Origin: Megalobrama amblycephala
Lineage: Eukaryota > Chordata > Actinopteri > Cypriniformes > Xenocyprididae
DNA length: 64,000 nt
Assembly: GCF_018812025.1 (NCBI RefSeq)
Contig: NC_063066.1
Coordinates: 10,454,882-10,518,881 of the forward strand
Direction of reading: 5' to 3'
Shown here: positions 1 to 10,800 of the stretch, in pieces
Layout: every line of letters starts with the position of its first letter
Position numbering within the stretch: position 1 is the first letter of the stretch
Program-made: the position numbers and the translations under genes
The notes under the pieces: model-generated
What the model was told of the DNA's origin: nothing
Databases searched by the model: none
The model's input: only the letters and a program-made list of their open reading frames with translations

Positions 1-1683
1 ACAACAGCGAAAAATGGCAGATGGAGCAATAATAACTGACATGATCCATGATAACATGATTTTTTGTGATATTTATAAATTGTCTTTCTAAATGTTTCGT
101 TAGCATGTTGCTAATGTACTGTTAAATGTGGTTAAAGTTACCATCGTTTCTTACTGTATTCACGGAGACAAAACTGTCGTTATTTTCATTTTTTAAACAC
201 TTGGTGCCCATTCTTCGTACGTCGCATTATTACATCCGAGATCAAATGACACATCCAAGATGATATCATCGTGCTAATCATGATCCGGCTAATTGGGTTC
301 TTCGAACACACCTGTTGTGTATGATTAGTATCGCTGGATTGAGTTATCTGAGATAATTGCGCATTCATGTGTTGGCTTAAAAGGGGATATGTATCGATAG
401 TAGAAACATTGATCAGCAATGCAGCGATTGGCTGGAGTCAAGACGGCAACATAATGACATCATAAAATGAGAAAAGACACCTGACGAAAAACTTGACGAA
501 TTTCTAGACATTTATAAGGAAACAGCCAAGCGAATAAATGACAGAAGAACGACATAAATGTTAGATAAATGAAATGTGCACTATTTTTTTATTTACATGA
601 TTACCCAATTATTTAGGCTATATTCACAATTTCTATTCTTTGTACATTCAATTTTTTATTTCAATGTTGTAATTAGCAACTAATTTACCTTTGAAGCATA
701 TTTGACAGCATTAATTAAAGTTTCTTAAGGGTCAAGATCAAGTTATATGCATCTCCTGCGCTTCATCAAGCCACTCCCATAATATATGTCGCGGTTCAAA
801 TGCACAAATGCATGTATGGCATAGACATCTGTACATCATGTGTGTAAAACTCCAATAAAAAATATTACGTAATTATTCCCTCACAAATGAATCTCTCACA
901 GAGTAAAACTGTCGGTGTCTATATTATGACACTACACGGCATTATAGTGTTATTTGCAAATTTATTTTTAAATCATTATTATTGTCCCTGGTTTACATTA
1001 GGGTACTCTTGTGGGAAAGTAGCAGAGGCTGGGATAGACTTTAAACATCACCTCCGCTTAAAAAGATGCAATCTAATCCTGTTTACATGAAATAAGCCTG
1101 CTCCCGAGCAGGTTTGAGCTTACGGACCTGTTGCTATGACAGCAAGTCTAGGATGAGCTTCGAAGAACCAAACAATCCAAGATCATGCCAAATCGTCAAC
1201 AATCAAATCCAGCTAACTGAGTTAGCGACGTACGAAGAACGGGCCCTAGCAGTCTGTATAATTCATAAACACAACTTCATTCTTTATAAATCTCTCCAAC
1301 AGTGTGTAACGTTAGCTTTAGCCACAGAGCACCATCAAACTCATTCAGAATTAAATGTAAACATCCAAATAAATACCATACTTACGCGATTAGACATGTT
1401 GCATGACGAACACTTTGTAAAGATCCATTTTGAGGGTTATGTTATCTGTGTGAACTTTGTTTATGCTGTTAAAGGCATGCGCGAGCTCCGTGGACGGGGA
1501 GCACGAGAATTTAAAGGGGCTGCATGCTGAATCGGCGCATATTTAATGATGCCCCAAAATAGGCAGTTAAAAAAATGAATTAAAAAAAATCTATGGGGTA
1601 TTTTGAGCTGAAACTTCACAGACACATTCAGGGGACACCTTAGACTTATATTACATCTTTTGAAAACACGTTCTATGGCACCT
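1..1683 (-). mobile_element. TTAA-flanked DNA element, AGGTGCC-end family, copy 1 (cut by window edge)
   Basis: The right end reads GGCACCT followed by TTAA (1684-1687). Its interior is the reverse complement of the elements at 7253-8181 and 19222-20110, including the stretch ending near 1680 that resembles 7253-7300. The left end lies outside the window. It is split by another transposon at 204-1246. The open frame at 1114-1530 falls across the junction of these two repeats and is not a gene. Confidence 0.8.
204..1246. mobile_element. Harbinger-like non-autonomous element inserted in copy 1
   Basis: It interrupts the host repeat at a site known from the uninterrupted copies: host sequence runs to ACACTTG at 203 and resumes at CAGTCTG at 1250. 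The two ends are inverted: GTGCCCATTCTTCGTACGTC on the left, and on the right the reverse complement of GGGCCCGTTCTTCGTACGTC. The flanking triplets are TTG (201-203) and TAG (1247-1249), compatible with a diverged 3-bp target duplication. Short inverted ends and a 3-bp duplication suggest PIF/Harbinger. No transposase is seen, and family assignment is inference. Confidence 0.65.
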
Positions 1684-2699
1684 TTAAATGATTACTGACA
1701 GTATCTAAATAAAGTGTATATTCTGAATTATGGTATCTGATATTAATGGTCATAAGTGTGAATTTGTGGCAATGATAAATGTTAAAGCAATGCGGGATGA
1801 TAAATTGTGTACAATGAATACAATAATACATAAAGAAATGTTATTTCGAAGTGCCAACTCAAGCGAATAAAAGGTTATATTGATAGAAACGTTCAAAATC
1901 TTCCATATATGAATAAATTATTGATGACTACAAGATCATTTATGTAAAGTATTTAGCTCTAGTTTTGCTAATTTCAGTGTAGAGTCGAGTTGCAAGTATT
2001 TTTTTATTGGGACACATAGATAGTCAAAGTGGATTTTACTTATTATTAAAAGGTACTGAAGTTTACCTCCACATAAAATCTTACAATCAAACAAAAATAT
2101 TTTCAGCCTTTTCAAAACACGTTAATGTAAGCTGGATTAGTATTTATAGTGATAATGTGATTTCAGAATAAGAACAGAACAATGGGATCAAATATTTGTT
2201 TTTATTAACCAGAATTCAGGACAGTTGACAAAACCGTAATTTAAAGGCAATTCTTCATCATCACTGAATTTTTATATTTGTTGGTCATGTGCTTTATACC
2301 TTTGCATACTTAAACATTTAGCTAATCAACAGTGCTGGGCGTAACACATTACAAGTAACATGAGTTAGATAATCAAATTACTTTTCCCAAGTAACTAGTA
2401 AAGTAACGCATTACTTTTAAATTTACAACTAAATATCTGAGTTACTTTTTCAAATAAGTAACGCAAGTTACTTTGTTTTTTCATTTATTGACTGACACCT
2501 ACAGAAGGTGGTCTGGCAGAAGCTAGCTATTTTACTTCATAACTTGTTAAATATGGATTTTTGTTTTGCACAAATGCATCGCTTTGCTTCAGAAGGCCTT
2601 TATTAACGCCCCAGAGCCATGTGGAGTATGATGGATGGATGTGGATGGAAGCATTTTCTTCAGCTCATACTCGTTGGTCCCATTCACTGCCATTATAAA

Positions 2700-2830
2700 G
2701 CTCGGAATGCGTCAGGATATTTATTAATACATCTCAAATTGTGTTCATCAGAAAGTTGTCATACACACCTAGGATGGTTTGAGGGTGAGTAAAGCTTGGG
2801 GTAATTTTCATTTGAAAGTGAACTAATCCT
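2700..2830 (+). repeat. TTAA MITE fragment (right end) inside hAT-like element
   Basis: Contains the family's right-half sequence (GAGGGTGAGTAAA ... GTGAACTAATCCT) followed by TTAA at 2831-2834. The left half is not recognisable. Confidence 0.6.
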
Positions 2831-3189
2831 TTAATTTAGGCTTTTATTCACATATAAACATTGATCAGTGAACATGAACAAAAGCTCTACTGAACCTGCA
2901 AGAACAAACCTCTTTCGAAAGCTCAAACCTGCTGCGTAACATGGAGAATAAACCTTATTGGCTCTTGTGAAAGCTCAAATGTGCTGCGTAACACAAGAAT
3001 GACCCTCAATGGTTCTCGCACGCGTCAAGCAAACATGCTTGAGCTTCCGTTTACCACAACTGATGTGTGAGTTGATGAATGTTTATATCTGAATAAAAGC
3101 CTAAATTCAAACTGTTCATCATATAGAGTGATTGTGTCTCTTTGGAAAATTCGGACTAAACCGCTCAATTCATATGGATTAGATTTACG

Positions 3190-3378
3190 ATCTCTTCATG
3201 AACTTTTTGAAGTGTCAAAGTGGTAGTCCCGTAGCTGTCTATGGAGGGACAGAAAGCTCTCAGATTTCATCAAAAAGATCTTTATTAGTGTTCCGAAGAA
3301 CGAAAGTCTTTCAGGTTTGGAATGGCATGAGGGTGAGTAATTAATGACAGAATTTTCATTTTTGGGTGAACTAACCCT
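3190..3378 (+). repeat. TTAA MITE fragment (right half) inside hAT-like element
   Basis: Matches the right half of the GGGTTAGTTCACCC family, ending GGGTGAACTAACCCT, followed by TTAA (3379-3382). The left half is missing. Confidence 0.75.
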
Positions 3379-3964
3379 TTAAGAGAGATCGGGATTGAGG
3401 TCCAGAGTGCGCTGTAGTTCTAGATCTAGTTCCTGATCTCATTTGCACAAAAAGGGATTCAATATTCATCAAAATGATTAAAAACAAAATGAAATGCAAA
3501 CTCAGAATATTATGCAAACCTGCGATAATTAAAAATATACTTTATGTATTTAATCTCACTTTATTAACCAATATCTTTGCTGCTGACCTTCGATGATCCA
3601 ATTCAACCATACTAATAAGCAAAAATGGCTTTAGATATACATCACCTTTGTGTTTCTTTTTTTGTTTTTATTGCTGAAGTAAGAGTCTTCTCCTGTGTCT
3701 TATTCTTCTGCAATCAGAATGGCAGCACAGCTGTTTGTTTAAGCTGCGCCCTCTACTGTCCCTTATAAAGGGCCTTTACATTTGCCAAAAATATAATAAC
3801 TTTTTTTGTTATTAAAAAACAAGCAAGCACGCCCAGCCCAGATGAGAAAAAGTAATCTAACACATTACTTTCCACAAAAAGTAACTAAGTTACTTTTTTA
3901 GGGAGTAACTCAATATTGCAATGCATTACTTTTAAAAGTAATTTTGCCCAACACTGCTAATCAA

Positions 3965-4633
3965 GGTTGTGCATCATACAATATGACCAATATTGTCTAT
4001 GAATTTACACTCATGGAGTAATTTATCTCTATTTTTTGTGCTGAACAACTGGCGCAAATGGGCCAGCAGAAGTAAAAAAAAACCTTAAAGTTGAAAAAAG
4101 TGCAGTAATTTTTGTAGTAGAAGTAGGTGTGATTTTGAGTGTTAGGTGTTGTTGGTGTCTGCATACTATTTTCACTCAGTGGAGTGGACTTATTTGGATA
4201 CCTACAATTATGACTGTCAATTATAAGAACACAGAACACGTAGAAATCAAATGTAGTGGAGATACAATAGTAGTATCATATTTTAATAAACTATAAATCC
4301 ACAATGATCATCTAAACATAAATTTGGCATACATACATCAGTAATTTATATTTTTTAAATGAAATGTTTTTCAATGAAATATGTGCAAAAACTTTGTCGA
4401 AGTGCATAATACAATATTAACACTAGTTCAAACAAACTTAAGGCCAAATCCTAATGATGTCTGGTAAATTAATTGAAAATATCTTGAAATAACCAGATAA
4501 ATGAGAAGAAATAGTAGTATTCAACATTGGAGATTTTTTCTGTTTGTACCTGAAAATGGGTTTGTTGTAGCAGCCCACAGTAGGAGCAGAGGCAGTACTG
4601 AATGCTGTGGAGGTCAAGCTCTTCAGTACGTAT
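3965..4633. other. 3' flank / 3' UTR of xpnpep2
   Basis: AT-rich sequence between the hAT-like element and the xpnpep2 stop. Apart from the possible poly(A) signals, no gene or repeat was recognised. Confidence 0.4.
4345..4350 (-). terminator. Candidate non-canonical poly(A) signal for xpnpep2
   Basis: No AATAAA was seen within about 370 bp downstream of the stop. TATAAA (minus strand) here and ATTAAA near 4283 are the nearest variants. Sequence alone cannot confirm use. Confidence 0.25.
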
Positions 4634-4834
4634 TTACAGCAGATTATGCAGTAAAACAGAGGCCAGAACTGTTACTAACAGTGTGACTGAGGAGATGACA
4701 GCTGAAGCTCCAGCTGTAAGGAAAGGTGCCGTGTGCTTTATCATCCAGTCATACTCCTCCTTCAGCCCCTGCTTCTCCAGCTCGGGACCCACCACGCTCC
4801 GGATGGTCTCATAGTATGAGTTCAGCCAGTGCAG
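4634..4834 (-). CDS. xpnpep2: xpnpep2 exon 21 (C-terminus, GPI signal, stop)
   Basis: Residues 610-675 and TAA. Begins [12 protein letters not shown], contains [17 protein letters not shown], then small residues (AGASA, 650-654) and about 20 hydrophobic residues to the end. That is the pattern of a GPI-attachment signal, as in the mammalian protein. The exact omega site is not determined. Confidence 0.94.
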   Translation of the reverse strand: MHWLNSYYETIRSVVGPELEKQGLKEEYDWMIKHTAPFLTAGASAVISSVTLLVTVLASVLLHNLL

Positions 4835-7800
4835 CTACAAGACAACAACAAAAACAGACACATAATCTGCACTGCCAGCCATAAAAATCAACAACATTAC
4901 ACCTTTTTTTGTTTATGAAAGTAAAAATAAGGTTGTTCATTTTTAGTGAACCCATGCACAACCCCCCCTCTCGAGATGTATTTCCAGTGAAGAGCATCTG
5001 TGGTGACTTTTTCAAAGGAAACCAACACTAGAAAACAACATATATTTAAACACACAAAGCTGTGGTTTTTAACCAGTTTACATTGGAAACCAAATAGCAC
5101 CAAACGCCTCCCAACAGTAACAAAATTGTTTATGAAAATAAATTTATGAAAGTAAGCATAGATGTATTTATATAAAAAAATAGTAATGCATACAGAAAGA
5201 TTAATATGATTTCAATTGTATTACTGTACCTGCTCAGGACTTAGAAGAGATGTGTTTATCAGTTTTCTGTCATAAGGCACCAATGAGACTGTTTCAAATG
5301 TCAGGTAATTGCTGCTATGCTAGAAGGGAAAAACAGGGGAAATAAAATGCACACATTATTAATATTTCATTAGGCACTGCCCTTGGTTGTAGCTGCACTG
5401 GTTTTACAGAGTTCTGGACCCCAGTTAGTTGGATGTACCTTTGTAGTAGCTGGAACAGTGACAGCAATGTCCTCTATCCTTATACCAAAGTCATTCTCCT
5501 TGTAATAACCAGGTTCTAAAGGAGAGTTTGTCAGTATAAAATGGTAATTATCAAACAAAGGCAATCATAATGAGCTGCTTAATGATTCCTCACCAATTGA
5601 TGTAAACATCCCCTCTTGAAATGGAATATTATTGGACTGAAAACCCACAGGCCCTATCAGAGAGAAAACAAATGCATCTATATAACAAGATTACTGAGAT
5701 AAATATATAACATGTTAGAGAATCAGACTTACATTCATGGACTCCAAAGTAGTTCCCTACACCATGTCCAGTGCCATGACCATAATTTAAACCAACTTCC
5801 CACAATGCTCTTCGTCCCAGCATCTCCATGTTCACGCCTATGGTGGGAATAAAAACACATGAATGGTTAGCACATGGCAGGTTTTGTGGTGGGCACTGTG
5901 AGATGTCTGCTATGAACAGGGCGCCCTCTTGTGGAAGCATCATGGCACGGTTGCTTGAAGGGAGATAGTGATTGAAGATAAGGAGATCCTTACCTCTAGT
6001 TCCAGCAGGAAAGATGTTTCTTGAAATCTCAATATTTCCCATGAGCACCCTTGTGTAGGCCTCCTATCAGAGCAAAACAGGGAGTAAGCCTTTTTCTTTT
6101 AGTCTAAATATAAATATAAGCATGATATAAGCATCATCAGTATCTCCATTTGCCTGCCATTCAGTACCTTTTGAAAGTCAGTGGGTGTACCCCAGTGCAC
6201 AGTACGCGTTATATCAGTGGTACCATCACTGTAACAGAGAATGAGATAGCTGGTTTAGTGCTTGATTTGTTGGGTTAACTTAAATAGTAATTAACTAACC
6301 TGGTTGCCTTAAAGGGGTGGTTGATTATGTTATGATTATGTTGATTATATATATTTAGTTAGTGTGTAATGTTGCTGTTTTGAATATAAACAATATCTGC
6401 AAAGTTATAAAGCTCAAAGTTCAATGCAAAGGGAGATATTATCTTCTAAAGAATTCACTGTTTAAGGACTACAACAAATGGCTGGTAGGGACTATAATGA
6501 GCTTCTTCACAGGTCATCACTAACCCTAAAATTTACATAAACCCCGCCCCTGAGAAAGCAACAAAGGGGGGTGAGGCCATGTTGGGCTGTTTTAGAGAAG
6601 AGGAAGAGATGTTGTAGTAGAGTGATGTTGCCATGCCGCGATTTAACCCCGGATTGCTTCACAAGTGAGGGTCAATTCAATGCTGGATTTGCACAAAAAA
6701 TTAACATGATGGCACATGCTAATCGATGATTTGAATCAACTCCACAGCAACTACATAAATTTATCCACTAACCATTCAGAAATGTCCAGTTTCATTCTTA
6801 AAGTTATGTTCATTCCATTAGTGTTTGAACAATGTAAGGCTGAACACCGTTACTGACAATCGTCATTTTAGCTGCGTGAGATTCTCCAGCTTTGTTGTTG
6901 TTGAGCAACCGAAGTGCGAGCTGTTAAAGCTCTGCCCTCTTCTGGAAAGCGGGCGAGAGCAGCAGCTCATTTGCATTAAAGAGACACACAAAAACAGTGT
7001 GTTTTTGCTCACACCCAAATTGTGGCAAATTTGTCATGCTATAATAAATGATCTGTGGGGTATTTTGAGCTGAAACTTCACAGACACATTCTGGGGGACT
7101 TTTATTACATCTAAAAGGGGCATTATAGGTCCCCTTTAAAATTTTGAGTTCATTGAAACAAATAAATTGAGTTAATGCAGAGAAAGAGATTTTGTTCTCT
7201 CTTTTTCTTTGTTTTTCTTTGTCTTTTAGTTTCAATGAACTCAACATTTTAAAGGTGCCGTAGAACGTCTTTTCAAAAGATGTAATATAAGTCTAAGATG
7301 TCCCCTGAATTTTTTTAACTGCCTATTTTGGGGCATCATTAACTATGCACCGATTCAGGCTGTGCGGCCCCTTTAAATCTCTCCCTCCCTGCCCTCCCGA
7401 GCTCTCGACTATAAGTGCAGTTATACAGTGCATAAACAAAGTTCACACAGCTAATATAACCCTCAAATGGATCTTTACAAGATGTTCGTCATTCATGCTG
7501 CATGCATGCATCGATTCCTGTGAGTATAGTATTTATTTGGATGTTTACATTTGATTCTGTATGAGTTTGAGGCTGTGCTCCGTGGCTAACGGGCTAATGC
7601 TACACTGTTGGAGAAATTTATAAAGAATGAAGTTGTGTTTATGAATTATACAGACTGCAAGTGTTAAAAACTGAAAATAGCGACAGCTCTTGTCTCCGTG
7701 AATACAGTAAGAAACGATGGTAACTTTAACCAAATTTAACAGTACATTGGCAAAATGCTAACGAAACATTTAGAAAGACAATTTACAAATATCACTAGAA

Positions 7801-10800
7801 ATATCATGTTATCATGGATCATGTCAGTTATTATTGCTCCATCTCCCATTTTTCGCTGTTGTTCTTGCTTGCTTACCTAGTCTGATGATTCAGCTGTGCA
7901 CAGATCCAGACGTTAATACTGGCTGCCCTTGTGTAATGCCTTGATCATGGGCTGGCATATGCAAATATTGGAGTCATACATATTAATGATCCCGACTGTT
8001 ACGTAACAGTCGGTGTTATGTTGAGATTCGCCTGTTTTCCGGAGGTCTTTTTAACAAATAAGATTTATATAAGTAGGAGGAAGCAATGGAGTTTGAAACT
8101 CAACGTATGTCATTTCCATGTACTGAACTCTTGTTATTCAACTATGCCGAGGTAAATTCAATTTTTGATTCTAGGGCACCTTTAAGGAAACCAGGTTACT
8201 TACTATTCCAGTTAAGCTCACAGTGAGCTTGGTTATGTGTCGTGTTTTTGCACACAAACAGAACTTTGTACTAATAGTAAATGTGAAACTCACAGGTACT
8301 GTCCTCCAGAGTCAACAAGATACATCTCATTCACTGTCAACTTCCTTGAAGTTTCAATAGATGGACTGTAATAAATGAAAATAGTGCAATGGTTTGAAAA
8401 TGACTATAAGTAGCTATAAATAAATGGAATATAATCAAATAGTAAACAAAGAAAATTACAGAGTTAAACATCATCAGAGGGCAGGAAAAGGAAGACATAT
8501 TTTATTACCTGTAGTGAGCAAGAGCAGCATTAGGTCCACTTGCAGAAATGGTTTCAAAACTCGGCCCTCTGCTGTTCTTTTGCTTGCTGCCAAAACACAA
8601 TGAAGGGTTTGTGATTCTCAAGAAAAGGGAATTAAATCTGTTGTAATGCAGCACAAAGTGATTTACATAAGTAAAACATCTTCTGAATTAATATCCTTGA
8701 TGTAGGAACAGGTTCTACTTGTGCAAATGATGTTATGCCTACATTAAATGTTTAGAAAGACGGCTAATATAAAGTGCTATAGTGACTGTAAGTCAGTAGT
8801 TTTATCCTTTTGAACTCTCTTCTCAGATTTTTTCTCCAGTTTTTTCTCCTTCAAATTAGAGTTTGTAATGTTGATCTTGGAGCTGGTTCTCTAATACTGA
8901 CAAACTGAATGATAAATATACTCTTGGACCCCTGAAAATTGAGCAATCATTGTTAACACCATGTGTTTTATGTTTGAGTGTTATCAGTGATGAGATTCTG
9001 TACCTGCGACACTGATCAACAAATTGTGCTGCTGTGAGCTCGGTCTCTGTGCCTTCTGGAACTTTCTTTTCAAGCCACAACAGAAGCTGCATGACTGCGA
9101 CTGCGTCCCTAACCTGTGGGAAGCCAGAGAGGATGTTCAATCATTGTGGCTGAATGCAGTCAACTGAGGTCTGGCTCTAGGCCATAAAACACCAGAACGA
9201 AGATGTTTGTCCATGCATGTTATCAGATGCAGTTGTTTTAGATTAAAAAACTCATTCTGCAAAATATGTCAACAGACCATTGAATATAGCAAACATCATG
9301 AGTAAAAAAGAAAAAAGATCCCAATATGTTTAATGGAGGTTTTACGATAAGGAGAGATAACACATTGACTGAGTTGAATCAAGCTGCAGTGAATGGAGTC
9401 TGTCTGGCCTCCTAATGTGGCTTTATGGTGTGATAAAGTGCCCCTCAATCTAGAAATTATGATAATACAACACAGGCATCAGTAAACAGTGTCCATCAGG
9501 CTGATGATTTCTGAAGTCATTTGGGGAGAAGACTGTGTGTAAGGTACCATTTGTTATCATTAACATAAACTAACAATGACAAATACTTCTAAAGCATGTA
9601 TTAATCTTAGTTCAATTTAATTCATTATTTAAATACAAAGTTGTATCTGTTAGTATTATTTAATTGAACTGAGCTAATGTGAACTAACAATGCACAGTTG
9701 TAACACTAACAAAGATTAATACAAATCTACATTGTTAGATAATGTTGGTAAGTGCATTAACTAAAGGGACCTTATTGTAAAGTGTTACCATGTCCTCTTA
9801 CATGAGCTTCTTTGAGAATTCGCTGCTCTGTCACATCTTTCACTGCTTTTGTGGTCAGTACTGGAGAGTAGGTGCTGGTCAGTAGTTTGTCCTTAAAGAG
9901 AAAAGAGAAGTTCATTTGTGGTCAAATATTGTCTGTGCCTGTGGGACACAAGCTGCGTTATGAAACCATAGTTTCAGTCCATCCATCATCCATCCATCCA
10001 TCCATCTTCAGTATCCATCCATCCACACTCTCCATCCATCCATCTACACTTTCCATCCATCCATCCATCCATCCATCCATCCATCCATCTACACTTTCCA
10101 TCCATCCATCCATCCATCCATCTACACTTTCCATCCATCTACATTATCCATCTATCCATCCATCCATCTACAGTATCCATCTATCCATCTTCAGTATCCA
10201 TCCATCTACACTTTCTATCCATCCATCCATCCATCCATCCATCCATCTTCAGTATCCATCCATCCATCTACACTTTCCATCCATCTTCAGCATCATCCAT
10301 CCATCTGTCCATCTACAGTTTCCATCCATCCATCCATCCATCTTCAGTATCCATCCATCCATCCATCCATCCATCTTCAGTATCATCCATCCATCGTCCA
10401 TCTACAGTTTCCATCCATCCATCCATCCATCCATCCATCCATCCATCCATCCATCCATCCATCCATCCATCCATCCATCCATCTTCAGTATCCATCCATC
10501 ATCCATCCATCTACACTTTCCATCCATCTACAGTATCCATCCATCCATCCATCCATCCATCCATCTTCAGTATCATCCATCCATCCGTCCGTCCATCTAC
10601 AGTTTCCATCCATCCATCCATCCATCCTCAGTATCCATCCATCCATCCATCCATCCATCTACACTTTCCATCCATCAACAGTATCCATCCATCCATCCAT
10701 CCATCCATCTTCAGTATCATCCATCCATCTGTCCATCTACAGTTTCCATCCATCCATCCATCCATCCATCCATCCATCCATCCATCCATCCATCCATCCA

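Larger units (their letters stand above)
2330..3956. mobile_element. hAT-like non-autonomous transposon with perfect 8-bp target duplication
   Basis: The ends are inverted (CAGTGCTGGGC on the left, GCCCAACACTG on the right) and the subterminal regions repeat AAGTAAC / GTTACTTT motifs. The flanks are identical 8-mers, CTAATCAA at 2322-2329 and 3957-3964. An 8-bp duplication and CAGTG-type ends fit the hAT superfamily. No transposase is present. Two truncated TTAA MITE copies lie inside, so it has grown by later insertion. Confidence 0.8.

Noticed and set aside
1114..1530. A 138-codon plus-strand open frame
   Set aside because: It crosses the boundary between the inserted element at 204-1246 and the older repeat; homologous repeats at 7253 and 19222 do not keep it open.
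5230..6063. Assignment to cytosolic Xaa-Pro aminopeptidase 1
   Set aside because: The signal peptide, hydrophobic C-terminal tail and the [12 protein letters not shown] segment fit XPNPEP2, as does the 675-residue length.
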